Assembly: GCA_002702655.1 (NCBI GenBank) | Contig: PABB01000029.1 | Coordinates: 86,900 to 150,899, forward strand | Length of the DNA: 64,000 nucleotides | DNA from: Planctomycetaceae bacterium | GTDB taxonomy: Bacteria > Planctomycetota > Planctomycetia > Pirellulales > Lacipirellulaceae | Direction of reading: 5' to 3' | Shown here: positions 25,380 through 34,737 of the stretch, in pieces | Numbering within the stretch: position 1 is the stretch's first letter | How the letters are laid out: every line of letters begins with the position of its first letter | Notes under the pieces: generated by a model | Told to the model about the DNA's origin: nothing | The model's database searches: none | The model's input: the letters and a program-made list of their open reading frames with translations, nothing else | Position numbers and translations under genes: made by a program

Positions 25380-27098
25380 TCAGGGATCAACTGCAGCGGA
25401 GGCTGCCGCCTCGTCTTCATCCCACGGACTTTGCGGCTTGCGGATCTCCTGCTGGGCTTCGGCGTCTTCCTCGATCACGCGAATCGGCGCGGGCGTGCGT
25501 TGTCGATGCAACTCGGCCGCAACCGAGCGCGCGTTCAGCAGCAACATGACCACGCCGGCAGCGGTGGTCAATGCGCTGACAGTCAGCGCGTCGATGGCAT
25601 CGGGACCGTCGTCGACCAACGTCACCAGCGTGATCATCGGATTGGTGATCTGTGACAGCGAGTACGTGTTGAAGTACCGACTGCTCGGCGACATCAGATA
25701 GATCACCAGCGGAATGCCGATCCCCGCCAGCAGCAGGATGAAGTGCGTCAAGAATCCGGCAGCCAACGGCACGAACGCAAACCGGCGAAACAGGCTGATC
25801 AGCAACCGCCCGGCGCCCAGAAATCCGGCGAGGTACCCCCAACTGATCACAAAGAAATAAAGCGAGGTCTCCTGTCTCGACCCCCACGTCCCGCCATACC
25901 ACGTCGTGAGTGCGATGAGCATAGCGACGCTACAGATGCACATCATCGAGAAATTCGACACCGCAAACAGGTAGCCCGCCCCGGGGCCCGGGTTGAATAA
26001 GCTCAGAAACATCCGCCCCGCCGTGCTCTGCGGCAGCGAACGCTGCACCCGCCGCGACAGATGCGGCCACTCGCTCGTCATCAACGTCCCCATGACGTAC
26101 CAATACAGCAGCCCGACGACCCCCACGGCCATGAGCATTTCAGAAAGGTCGTTGATCAAAGAGAAGCCCTGCACGGCCATCATCGCCGCCATGTATGCCA
26201 CCAGGCCGGCAAACCAGGCGACGAAGCACGCTTGCTGCACGGTCATCCACCATCGCAGCGGCGTTGAGCGGTTCTCGCTGGGGAACGCGATCCGCGCCGA
26301 CGCGGCCGCGTGAAACAAGCCGAACGTGGTCACATACAGCGTCAATAGCAGCAGGCTGACCAACCAGGTCTCCGGGTCGCCAAACGGGATCGGCTCTTCG
26401 AACAGGCATACGTAAGCGATGACCACGGCGCCCCAGAACGCCCCCAACAGGCTCATCACCAGGGCGACCGAAAGCACGGCCTGCGTATACCTCACCTGCG
26501 ACAGCGTGCCGACCAGCAGGGCCGCCATCGACAGCGCCAGCGATCCCGCGACGGCCAACACCAGCAGCGCCGCCACCGTCATGGCGTCGACCCCGCGCAA
26601 CAGCAGCGTGAACACGATGCACGGCGCTACGGCCGAGAAATAGACGAACATCTGGGCCGCGGCGCTGCACAGCTTGCCGGTCACGATCTGACGCGAGCCC
26701 AGCGTGGTGATGGACAGCAGGTCGTAGGTGTTCTCCTCCTTCTCCGCCGCCAGCGAACGATACGCGGAGTAGGGCACGATCACCGCCAACGGGGCCGCCA
26801 ACACGCAGTAGTAGGCCAGCAGCATCTCGGGCCCCGCGGCGCCGAAGTAAATTTCCGGTCCAATCACCGCGACGCCGGCGAGCGTGACAATCCAGCACCC
26901 CACCAGCACGACCAGAAACGAGACAATGAATTGCCGGCTCTTGAGCGCCTGCCGCGTTTCCTTCACCAGGATCGGATTGGCCCGATCCGTGAGGGCGGCG
27001 AGCCCGTCTTCCAGCCGGGCCAGCGCGCGCGCTTGCCACGACGGCTCGCTCGGCGCGTGGGCGGACTCGGCGGCAACGTTGGCAGCGATGTCGCTCAT
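25380..27098 (-). CDS. ABC-2 type exporter permease
   Basis: This 572-residue integral membrane protein carries about twelve hydrophobic segments. The first follows the motif NPILVKETRQALKSRQF, which is typical of large planctomycete ABC-2 permeases, and the AAEKEENTYDLLSITTLGSRQIVTGKL segment is the conserved cytoplasmic loop of this class. The C-terminus is a soluble acidic tail. The ATG at 27098 overlaps the stop of the ATPase gene (ATGA), so the two proteins are translationally coupled and presumably form one transporter. The substrate cannot be deduced. Confidence 0.9.
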   Translation of the reverse strand: MSDIAANVAAESAHAPSEPSWQARALARLEDGLAALTDRANPILVKETRQALKSRQFIVSFLVVLVGCWIVTLAGVAVIGPEIYFGAAGPEMLLAYYCVLAAPLAVIVPYSAYRSLAAEKEENTYDLLSITTLGSRQIVTGKLCSAAAQMFVYFSAVAPCIVFTLLLRGVDAMTVAALLVLAVAGSLALSMAALLVGTLSQVRYTQAVLSVALVMSLLGAFWGAVVIAYVCLFEEPIPFGDPETWLVSLLLLTLYVTTFGLFHAAASARIAFPSENRSTPLRWWMTVQQACFVAWFAGLVAYMAAMMAVQGFSLINDLSEMLMAVGVVGLLYWYVMGTLMTSEWPHLSRRVQRSLPQSTAGRMFLSLFNPGPGAGYLFAVSNFSMMCICSVAMLIALTTWYGGTWGSRQETSLYFFVISWGYLAGFLGAGRLLISLFRRFAFVPLAAGFLTHFILLLAGIGIPLVIYLMSPSSRYFNTYSLSQITNPMITLVTLVDDGPDAIDALTVSALTTAAGVVMLLLNARSVAAELHRQRTPAPIRVIEEDAEAQQEIRKPQSPWDEDEAAASAAVDP

Positions 27099-28045
27099 TG
27101 CACCCGGCCCTCCGTCACGTGCAGGAACACGTCTTCCAGCGACTTCGTCTTGCTGGCAAACTCGATCACGGCGAAGCCGGCGCTGACAATTTGTCGCAGC
27201 AGCGCAGCCTGCTCCTCGGGTCCGCCTTCGTGCGTCAGCGTAAACCGCCCCTCGCTTTCCTCCAGATCGCGCACATCCCCCCGCGCGGCAAACCAACTCC
27301 GCAGGCCGCTGGGGTCGCCGAGCACGCGCACCCGCACGCGACTGATCGTTTCGGCGCTGGCGCTGATCTCGTCCACCGTGCCGACCGCCAGCAACTGCCC
27401 CTGTTCGATGATGCCGACGCGATGGCAGATCTCGGCCAGTTCGGTCAAGATGTGCGAGCTGATCAGCACCGCCTTGCCCGCCGCGGCCACGGCGGCAATC
27501 ATCTCGCGCAGCTCGATTCGCGCCCGCGGATCGAGCCCGGCGGCCGGCTCGTCCAAAATCAACACGGACGGATCGTGGATCATTGTCCGCCCCAGGCACA
27601 GCCGCTGCTTCATCCCTTTCGACAATCCGTCGATCGGCTTCAGCGCCAGCCGATCCAGCAACGTGAATTCCATGACGCGGTCGATCGCACGGGTACGCTC
27701 CATGCCGCTGAGTCCGTAGGCTCGGGCAAAGAAGTCGAGATACTCGCGGACGTTCACATTTTGGTAAGCGCCGAAGTAGTCCGGCATGAACCCCAGTCGC
27801 TTGCGAACGCGGTCCGGATCGTCGACGACCGAGAACCCGTCGACCATCGCATCGCCGTAGGTCGGCTCGTCGAGGGTCGCCAGAATCCGCATGCTGGTCG
27901 TCTTGCCGGCGCCGTTGGGGCCGATGTAACCGAAGACCTCGCCGGGATAGACCTCGAAGCTGAGATCCTGCACCGCTTTGGTCGTGCCGAAGTACCGGTG
28001 CAGGCGATCCACTTGCACGGCGGGGCGGCGGGGGCTCAGCACCAT
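27095..28045 (-). CDS. ABC transporter ATP-binding protein
   Basis: This 316-residue ATPase has Walker A GPNGAGKTT, the signature LSKGMKQRL, Walker B VLILDEPAAGLD and the switch His in ISSHIL. A C-terminal domain of about 90 residues follows, as in ABC-2 exporters. The ATG at 28045 lies 1 base after the upstream gene's TGA and its own stop overlaps the permease start, so expression is tightly coupled. The family exports lipids, polysaccharides or drugs, or supports copper- or gliding-type systems; the substrate here is unknown. Confidence 0.93.
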   Translation of the reverse strand: MVLSPRRPAVQVDRLHRYFGTTKAVQDLSFEVYPGEVFGYIGPNGAGKTTSMRILATLDEPTYGDAMVDGFSVVDDPDRVRKRLGFMPDYFGAYQNVNVREYLDFFARAYGLSGMERTRAIDRVMEFTLLDRLALKPIDGLSKGMKQRLCLGRTMIHDPSVLILDEPAAGLDPRARIELREMIAAVAAAGKAVLISSHILTELAEICHRVGIIEQGQLLAVGTVDEISASAETISRVRVRVLGDPSGLRSWFAARGDVRDLEESEGRFTLTHEGGPEEQAALLRQIVSAGFAVIEFASKTKSLEDVFLHVTEGRVQ

Positions 28046-28046
28046 G

Positions 28047-30284
28047 TCACCAACTCCCTCGCACGACGTGAAAGCTGGCTTCTTCGCTGATCTGCTCCTG
28101 GGGCAGCCCCAGCTCAAGTTCGATGCTGCGCCGGGTGACCGCGACATAATTCCGATCGCCCAACTCGCGCGTCGTTGGCGAAATGATCGATCGCAACTGC
28201 GACTCCAACAGGTTGTTGGACAACGCGCCATCGCCCATGCCAGACGACCGACCGCGCCGCCGGGACGACGGTTCCGCACCCACGGGGTAACTCAATTCGT
28301 TGTCGGCAAACAGGCCGCGCAAGCCGGTGGCAAGGTCCGCCCAGTCGGTCGGCGCGAGCCGCTGCGTGGCTTCGCTGGCCAGTTCTTCGGTCCAGTAGAA
28401 TCGGCCGCGCTCGTCTTGCACGGCCAGGGCGACCACGTCCGCGCCCAGCAGATTCTCGACCTGGATCCCATTGTCCCCCTCGCGGATCTTCAACTGCCGC
28501 GTCGTCGTCCGGCTGGTGGCCGCCATGGTTTGCACTGGCGTCCGCGAGGGGAGCCAGCCGCGGGACAACCGCTGTCGCCCGTCCTCCCACGTCACCTCGC
28601 GGACTTGTCCGCTGCCGCGTCCGGCGCGTTCCATCGCCCACCGCGGCGAGATGGGAAACACGACCGTGTCGTCGGCCATGGTCAATCCGCCCCCCGGCGC
28701 CATGCCCGCGTAGTAGGACAGGCGCGCCCACGTCGCAAAGCGGCCCGTTCGCTGGTCAAGCATGGTGAGACTGCGGGCTCGAACGCGCGTTGAAACGCCG
28801 TCGGTAATCAATCCGTAGGTGAACAGCAACGCCACGGCGACCAGCGCCGCAATCGGCGCCGTGACCAGCAGCATGGGCAACCGACCGCGCCGCGCCAACA
28901 GCCAGTAGTTGACCGGCCCCACGGCAATCACGAACAGCGTAATGAGCACCTGAAACGCCGTCACCGGCGCCATGCCGACGCCCGGGATCAGCCAGTTGTT
29001 GAACTCGCTGGCCGCGTCGTCTGGGCCAAATCCCCACCGCACGTAACTGGATGCGCGCAACGCAGCCGCCGAACGGCTGAGCAGGTTGGCCGTGTCGCGG
29101 GCTTCGCGAGACCAGTTCCCGTTGCCGACAAGCTCATCGGGAATGGCGACCAACAGGCCCAGTCCAAAGGGCTTGGCGAGGAGCTGATTGGTGCGGCGCG
29201 CCCGCTGGAAGTTCACTTCGCCGTCGGCGGCTCCCCGGACAAACTCCTCGATCTCCGCCAGCGGGCTCGCCAGATCGCCCTGGGACCACACCAGCAGTTC
29301 GCGCGCATCCCCGCCGCGCTCTCGCATGAGCGGCATGAGTTGCCACCCCGGCGGGAGTTCCTCCTCGCTCGGCGCAGTCGCATCGGCACTCTCCAGGGCC
29401 TGCTCGGCCGGCAACAGCGTGCTCCAATCGCTCCCCTGTGCCACAATCCACAGATTGCCGCCGGCGTAGACCCACTTTCGCAGAGCAGCGAGCCGCGCGG
29501 GTTGCTCAACGCTCAGTTGCTGCAACTCCTCGGGATAAGCGATGGCAACGTCGTAGGACGCCACCTCCAGCCAGTTCTCCGGCAACGAGTTCAACGCCCA
29601 GCGGGATTCGACGATCTCCCCGGGCACGAAACCGCTGCCCTGCAATGTCTGCTGAAGCCCATTGCCCAAGCGGGCGCGGCCAATCGCCATCACGCTCGTC
29701 CGCTGCCCGGCCCCCGATCGCAACACGCCGATGCGCTCCGCCGAGAGTTGATCGTCAGGGCGACCGTCGACCCAGGTCGTCCACGACCCGTACGACCAAT
29801 CGCCGTGTCGCGGCGCCAGCGTCCGAAAGGTTTGGCTCGTGGCGCCGCCGGGAAAGACAAACTCCTGTTCGACGGCAACGCCGCGCCCCCGTGAACGCCA
29901 ACTGCCCGCTTCAAAGCGAAACCGCAGCGTGCGATCCGCGCCGGACGCCTTTCTGGCCGTGACCTGGATTTCCAGCGGCACGTAACCCATCTCGCCGTCA
30001 AACCCCGCGGAGCACGCCACGTGCAGACCCGACCGTTGAGAATAGCGCTTCGGCAGCGGCGTGGTCATCCCCGGCGTGGGGGCGACCGCCACCGGCGGCG
30101 GCAGCTCGAACATCAGGATTGGCGATTGCGCGTTCACCGATTGCTGCGCAACGGGCCAGGGCTGGGCGCACGCATCGCCTGCCGCTGCGACAATCCAAGC
30201 CGTCAGCAAGGCCGCGTAGAACGACCTGCCTCGTCGCCAGAAGTCGACGGCGGCGTTGCGAGTACAGCGTCCCGAACGGCTCAT
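28047..30284 (-). CDS. large membrane protein of an ABC exporter operon
   Basis: This 745-residue protein has an N-terminal signal sequence or anchor (FYAALLTAWIVAAAGDACAQ), a large extracytoplasmic region of about 390 residues and two or three membrane helices at about 430-500 (AFQVLITLFVIAVGPVNYWLLARR, then LVTAPIAALVAVALLFTYGL). A soluble C-terminal part of about 240 residues follows. The architecture resembles the uncharacterised large partner proteins found with ABC-2 exporters in planctomycetes. Its gene overlaps the start of the preceding small membrane gene's stop and precedes the ATPase by 1 base. Its biochemical role is unknown. Confidence 0.82.
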   Translation of the reverse strand: MSRSGRCTRNAAVDFWRRGRSFYAALLTAWIVAAAGDACAQPWPVAQQSVNAQSPILMFELPPPVAVAPTPGMTTPLPKRYSQRSGLHVACSAGFDGEMGYVPLEIQVTARKASGADRTLRFRFEAGSWRSRGRGVAVEQEFVFPGGATSQTFRTLAPRHGDWSYGSWTTWVDGRPDDQLSAERIGVLRSGAGQRTSVMAIGRARLGNGLQQTLQGSGFVPGEIVESRWALNSLPENWLEVASYDVAIAYPEELQQLSVEQPARLAALRKWVYAGGNLWIVAQGSDWSTLLPAEQALESADATAPSEEELPPGWQLMPLMRERGGDARELLVWSQGDLASPLAEIEEFVRGAADGEVNFQRARRTNQLLAKPFGLGLLVAIPDELVGNGNWSREARDTANLLSRSAAALRASSYVRWGFGPDDAASEFNNWLIPGVGMAPVTAFQVLITLFVIAVGPVNYWLLARRGRLPMLLVTAPIAALVAVALLFTYGLITDGVSTRVRARSLTMLDQRTGRFATWARLSYYAGMAPGGGLTMADDTVVFPISPRWAMERAGRGSGQVREVTWEDGRQRLSRGWLPSRTPVQTMAATSRTTTRQLKIREGDNGIQVENLLGADVVALAVQDERGRFYWTEELASEATQRLAPTDWADLATGLRGLFADNELSYPVGAEPSSRRRGRSSGMGDGALSNNLLESQLRSIISPTTRELGDRNYVAVTRRSIELELGLPQEQISEEASFHVVRGSW

Positions 30285-30592
30285 GGCGCGGCCTCGCCCC
30301 CGGGCTGGACGTCAGGTTGCGTCGCCTCGCCGCTCTGCCGCACCAGCCCGCCCTGACTGGTGCGGGCGACGATCTCGTCCGCCCCCAACACGCGGCCCAA
30401 GCCGGTGAAGGCGGCGGCGAAGAGGAAATGCGTCGCCAGCGCGGCGAGGATGCTCGCGGCCCCCACCGTCACGCCGATGGCCCAGGCCCAACCGCCCAAG
30501 CCCTTGCCGACAAGCACGAAAAAAAACGCGGCGCCGGTCAACACGATCAACGCCAAACGCAACGAAAATCGTGGCAAGAGCGTGGATTTCAT
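30281..30592 (-). CDS. small two-helix membrane protein
   Basis: This 103-residue protein has two hydrophobic helices (LALIVLTGAAFFFVLVGKGLGGWAW and about 38-60) and a short hydrophilic Gln/Gly-rich tail. It is the first gene of the four-gene ABC operon and its stop overlaps the start of the next gene as ATGA. It has no recognisable family. A subunit or assembly role for the exporter is inferred from its coupled position only. Confidence 0.7.
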   Translation of the reverse strand: MKSTLLPRFSLRLALIVLTGAAFFFVLVGKGLGGWAWAIGVTVGAASILAALATHFLFAAAFTGLGRVLGADEIVARTSQGGLVRQSGEATQPDVQPGGEAAP

Positions 30593-30665
30593 GCGGCGCC
30601 GAATAGGTAGTAGAAACTGACAATCGATTCGAGGGCGGCGAAATCGCCGCAGTCGCCATCTTGCG

Positions 30666-30695
30666 GGACAAGCGCCCGCCCACCACGGGCTGTCC
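30666..30695. repeat. imperfect palindrome in the divergent gap
   Basis: GGACA...TGTCC outer arms (30666-30670, 30691-30695) and GCCCG...CGGGC inner arms (30674-30678, 30686-30690) form an interrupted hairpin in the 275-base divergent region upstream of the ABC operon and the large exported protein. It has the look of the short palindromic elements described elsewhere in this window. Confidence 0.5.
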
Positions 30696-30867
30696 TACCG
30701 CGGGTTGGTTGATTCTGACCGAACTGGACAACTCATTGCAAGCAAACCGCGGTGAAAAATGCCGTCTCAATCAACGGGGACGGCTGCGCAGCCGCTGCGG
30801 GTATCCTCTCCACCGGCTGTTGCGGTACCATGAACCGTTATAGTTCGTTCCGCACAAACGCTTCATC

Positions 30868-33648
30868 ATGCCGAGGCTTGCGTTGCAATTCGTACACTCG
30901 CACTCCTGCCGCCGTCTCCATCGGGCACTTCGCTCGCGGGAGACGAATCTTGCCCTGCTAGTCGCGTTGCTTCTCCTCGCGGCGTCGTCACAAGCACGCC
31001 GTGCGACCGCGGCGAACGTCGAAGCCTACGCCGGAGAGCCCTTTGGAGTGGCCCGCGTGACGCTTACGGTCGGTCGACTGGCGGGCATCGCATCAGCCAG
31101 CGACGAGCGCCTCACGGTGCGCAGCGCCACGAATCGCGCTCTGTATCCCGTCAGCAAGGACGCCCCCGTGCGTCGGCTGCTGCGGAATCTGTTGGAGATT
31201 GAGGGGCCGTCGCGCGTGACGGTGTATTTCCTGTTCCGCGGCGACGAACCGTTCGAGGCGACGGCGTTCGCCCCCTCGGCCACGCCGCTGGTGGTCCGAC
31301 CGGCGCGCAACCCGGCGGGGCATGCGCGACTGCTGGACGAGTGGTGGCAATGCTACGGCCAGCGGTGGCAGCAGTTGGATCAGGATCCCCAGTTCCCGCC
31401 GGTGGTTGAAAACTTCCTCGCCGCCTCGCTGGCCCGGCGCCTGGGCAAGTCGCTGCCCGAATCGAAGCCGCGCCTGATCAATCTGGGCGGCGGCAGCAAG
31501 GGACCGACCGTGTGGGACGAGCTGCTTGCCAACGAGCGATGGCAACTGGCGGTCGATCGCGAACTGCTCGCTGGCGAGCCGCCCGCAATCGCCGATCAGC
31601 CGCTGCCCGCTCCCATGCCGTGGTACGAACTGGAACTGCCGGGCGCGACCGACGAGATTGCCGTGGAACCGCTCGCGCTGCACGTACCGGCCGAGTGCTT
31701 CTATTTACGGTTTGGAACCTTCTCGAACTACCTTTGGTTTCGCGATCTCACCGCGCTGTGGCGCGACGACCTGGGCAACATGATCTTCAACCGCAGTATT
31801 CGTCGCGGCAGCTCGGATCGGATTCAGCAGCAGTTGTCGTTGCGCGAGACCCAGCTCTCGAAGATCCTCGGCCCCAAGGTGATCTCCGACGTGGCGATCG
31901 TCGGCCTGGATCCGTACGCCACGCAGGGCGGCGCCATCGGCATGCTGTTCCAGGCCAAAAACAGCTTCCTGCTGGGCAATGATCTGAAGAGCAAACGCCG
32001 CGAGGCGCTCGACAAGTTTCCTGACGCCACCGAAACGGAAGTCGAGATCGCCGGCACGAAGGTGTCGCTCATCAGCACGCCGGGCGGCGAGGTCCGCTCG
32101 TACTACGCCCAGGATGGCGACTTTCACTTGGTTGCCACCTCGCGGCGATTGATCCAACGATTCATTGAAGCAGGGCAGGGCACAGGCTCGCTCGCCGCCA
32201 GTCCCGGCTTTCTGTCGGTCCGCCAACAGATTCCGCCCGAGCGCGGCGACACCGTGTTCGTCTACGCCGCGCCGGAGATGTTCCGCGAGTTGACCAGCCC
32301 GGCCACCTGGATTGCGGCGCGACGGCGGGTGCGCTCCTACCGCGAGGCGAAGCTGCTGACGCTGGCCCGGCTGCAGGCCGGCGCGGAAGGCGTTGCGGCG
32401 AACGATCGCGCCGCATTGATCGACGGAGGCTATCTGCCCGCAGGGTTCGGCGCGCGGTTCGACGATACGGCGTTGGTTGAGAACGCAGCCGGGATCGCCG
32501 ACTCGGTACGCGGCACGCCGGGGTATTACCTGCCCACCAGCGACGAAGAAGTGACCGCCGTCACGGCGGCGGAGGCGGCCGCTTATCGCAGCTTTGCCGA
32601 GCGGTTTCGCCAGGAGTGCGGCCAACTGCCGCCCATCGCAGCGGCCGTGTCGCGCGAGCCGCGCGGCGAAGCGGGCGGCGAGACGCTGCGGGTGACGCTG
32701 CTCGCCACGCCGCTGGACCGGGTGAAGCTCGGCAAGGCGGTCGACATCATCGGCGAGCCCAGCAACCAGCGGATCGCGTGGCTCGACGGCGATTTGATCA
32801 ACGTCGAAGTCGTGCTCGACTCGCTGCTGCCGTTTGCCGGTCCGCCGTCGGGGCAGCACCAGCTGTTCATCGGCGTGCGCGACTTCTCGGCTGAGTTGGA
32901 GCTGGCCCGCGGCCGACTGGGCTTGCCGCTGCCAGAGAATCGACAAGGCATGAAGGTCTACTGGGGCAGTTGGCCCCGTGCCGGGCTGCTGGGGTTGCTT
33001 GGCGAGTTGCCTGCCGCCGACGGTCAGCAGCAAGTCGACGCGGCCGGTCGCGTCGTCGCACGGCGCGACGACCTGTTCGTGGGATCGTTCTCGCCGGAAT
33101 TGGTCCGCGAGATCCTGCCGGAGCTCACCACCGAAGCGGTCGAACAGCCCGCTCAGGCCTGGCTGCGGGTGGGCAATCTTGCCGGCACCGAACTGGAGCC
33201 GCTGCTCAACAAACTCGCCTACAGCCGCATCCGCGACGCCTCGGCCGCGAACAGCCGATTGCTCAACGCGCTGTCCACGCAATTGCACGTGCCTGCCGAG
33301 GAGTGCCGCGAGGTCGCCGAGCAACTGATGGACGGCACGCTCATTTGCCCGCTGGGCGGCGAGTACCAGTTGAGCGAGACCGCCGAGGGACTGCGGTGGT
33401 GGTCGTCGACCGAAGTCGCGCCGGCCAACTGGTTCCTGCTGACCGATCCGCCGGCTGATTATCAGATGGCGCTGCTCAGTTGGTTCGAGGGCGCCGAAGC
33501 CAGCGGGCGAATCAACGACGACGAGATTGCCATCACGGCGACGATCGACATGGCCGCGTCGGCGTTGCCCGCGCCCGCGGCGTGGGAGCTGCCCGCGGTC
33601 GGCGGCCAACTACCGGCGCCCCCGCCGGAAGAGCCTGCGGCGCAGTGA
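30868..33648 (+). CDS. large exported protein of unknown function
   Basis: This 926-residue protein has an N-terminal hydrophobic segment (LALLVALLLLAASSQARR) consistent with export. I recognise no catalytic domain. The central region has repeated alpha/beta stretches (FLRFGTFSNYLWFRDL-like FYLRFGTFSNYLWF, then NRSIRRGSSDRIQQQL), and the whole reads as a planctomycete-specific conserved protein. It is divergent from the ABC operon and convergent with lipA, separated by only 24 bases from its end. The start ATG has no clear Shine-Dalgarno sequence. What it does is unknown. Confidence 0.75.
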   Translation: MPRLALQFVHSHSCRRLHRALRSRETNLALLVALLLLAASSQARRATAANVEAYAGEPFGVARVTLTVGRLAGIASASDERLTVRSATNRALYPVSKDAPVRRLLRNLLEIEGPSRVTVYFLFRGDEPFEATAFAPSATPLVVRPARNPAGHARLLDEWWQCYGQRWQQLDQDPQFPPVVENFLAASLARRLGKSLPESKPRLINLGGGSKGPTVWDELLANERWQLAVDRELLAGEPPAIADQPLPAPMPWYELELPGATDEIAVEPLALHVPAECFYLRFGTFSNYLWFRDLTALWRDDLGNMIFNRSIRRGSSDRIQQQLSLRETQLSKILGPKVISDVAIVGLDPYATQGGAIGMLFQAKNSFLLGNDLKSKRREALDKFPDATETEVEIAGTKVSLISTPGGEVRSYYAQDGDFHLVATSRRLIQRFIEAGQGTGSLAASPGFLSVRQQIPPERGDTVFVYAAPEMFRELTSPATWIAARRRVRSYREAKLLTLARLQAGAEGVAANDRAALIDGGYLPAGFGARFDDTALVENAAGIADSVRGTPGYYLPTSDEEVTAVTAAEAAAYRSFAERFRQECGQLPPIAAAVSREPRGEAGGETLRVTLLATPLDRVKLGKAVDIIGEPSNQRIAWLDGDLINVEVVLDSLLPFAGPPSGQHQLFIGVRDFSAELELARGRLGLPLPENRQGMKVYWGSWPRAGLLGLLGELPAADGQQQVDAAGRVVARRDDLFVGSFSPELVREILPELTTEAVEQPAQAWLRVGNLAGTELEPLLNKLAYSRIRDASAANSRLLNALSTQLHVPAEECREVAEQLMDGTLICPLGGEYQLSETAEGLRWWSSTEVAPANWFLLTDPPADYQMALLSWFEGAEASGRINDDEIAITATIDMAASALPAPAAWELPAVGGQLPAPPPEEPAAQ

Positions 33649-33672
33649 GCTCTGCGACAGCCGTAGCGCCAT

Positions 33673-34590
33673 TTAGGTCCGCGCAGCGGCGAGCAACTCG
33701 GCGGCTTTGTAGGAGCTGCGGACCAACGGCCCCGCAGCCACGCCGCGGAAACCCATGGCGAGCGCCTCGCGCTGCCACGCCTCGAACGTCGCCGGCTCGA
33801 CATAGCGCTCGACCGGCACGAACCGCGTGCCCGGCCGTCCTGGCGCCAGGTACTGGCCAATCGTCAGCAGCTCGACGCCGGCAGCGCGCATCTGCCGCAG
33901 TGCATCGAGGACTTCGTCGTCCGTCTCGCCCAGGCCGACCATCAGGCTGCTCTTGGTCGCCACGTCGGGCCGCAGGGCCTTGGCTTGCCGGAGAATGTGC
34001 AGGCTTAACGCGAAGCTCGCCCGCGGGTCGCGCACCGTCGAATCCAACCGCGGCACGCACTCCACGTTGTGAGCAAACACGTCCAGCGGCGCCCCGTCCA
34101 ACAGCGTGGCCAGCGCCTCGGCGTTGCCTTCCAGGTCGCTGGAGAGCAGCTCGATGCTGGTCGCCGGCAACTGCTCGTGGATCGCGTCGACGCACGCCCG
34201 GTAATGGCGGGCCCCGCCGTCAGGCAGGTCGTCGCGATTCACCACGGTGATCACGACATGCTCCAACGCCAACCCCGCCACCGCCTCGGCCAGCCGCCGC
34301 GGTTCGTCGGCGTCGGGGGGCGGCGGCGTCTTGAGCGTCTCGACCGAGCAGAATCGGCAGCCGCGCGTGCAACTCTGACCCGCCACCATGAACGTGGCGG
34401 TCCCCTGCGACCAACACTCATGCACGTTGGGGCAGCGTGCTTCCTCGCACACCGTATGCAGGGCGTTGCCATGCACGGCGCCGTCGGTCGTGTTGAACAC
34501 GGCCTGCGCGCGACCCGCGGGCAACTGCACGCGCAGCCACTCCGGCAAACGCGGGCGGGTCGGCGGTTGAATCACGGGCAGCTGAGTCAT
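33673..34590 (-). CDS. lipA: lipoyl synthase
   Basis: This 305-residue radical SAM enzyme inserts two sulfurs into octanoyl-protein to make lipoyl cofactor. Its auxiliary cluster cysteines are in CEEARCPNVHEC, and the SAM-cluster motif is CTRGCRFC, both typical for LipA. Other conserved pieces are NRDDLPDGGA and FAHNVECVPRL, and the C-terminal RSSYKAAEL carries the conserved serine ligand of the auxiliary cluster. The ATG at 34590 gives a normal N-terminus; an upstream Met at 34638 would add an unusual extension. It lies convergent with the large exported protein and 147 bases downstream of cysK. Confidence 0.96.
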   Translation of the reverse strand: MTQLPVIQPPTRPRLPEWLRVQLPAGRAQAVFNTTDGAVHGNALHTVCEEARCPNVHECWSQGTATFMVAGQSCTRGCRFCSVETLKTPPPPDADEPRRLAEAVAGLALEHVVITVVNRDDLPDGGARHYRACVDAIHEQLPATSIELLSSDLEGNAEALATLLDGAPLDVFAHNVECVPRLDSTVRDPRASFALSLHILRQAKALRPDVATKSSLMVGLGETDDEVLDALRQMRAAGVELLTIGQYLAPGRPGTRFVPVERYVEPATFEAWQREALAMGFRGVAAGPLVRSSYKAAELLAAART

Positions 34591-34620
34591 GCGGAATAAA
34601 TCGCCAAAGCGCGACAGAAA

Positions 34621-34706
34621 CGAATGACCAATGACCAAATCCCAAGGACCAATTCAACGAGTGCGTAGCCCCGCATGGTCATTGGTGCTTGGTCATTGGT
34701 CATTCG
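34621..34706. repeat. 18-bp perfect inverted repeat of 7-nt units
   Basis: Left arm 34621-34638 (CGAATGACCAATGACCAA) and right arm 34689-34706 are perfect reverse complements, separated by 50 bases. The arms are built of AATGACC heptamers, and the loop holds more imperfect units (AAGGACC, GGTCATTGG). The element sits between cysK and lipA, both minus-strand, so it could end the cysK transcript. Confidence 0.8.
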
Positions 34707-34737
34707 CCATAGATTCTGTGGTAGTTAGATGAGAACG

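Noticed and set aside
31705-33609. 634-residue minus-strand open frame opposite the large exported protein
   Set aside because: Arg/Gln-rich, no recognisable domain, and starts inside a gene with a signal sequence on the other strand.
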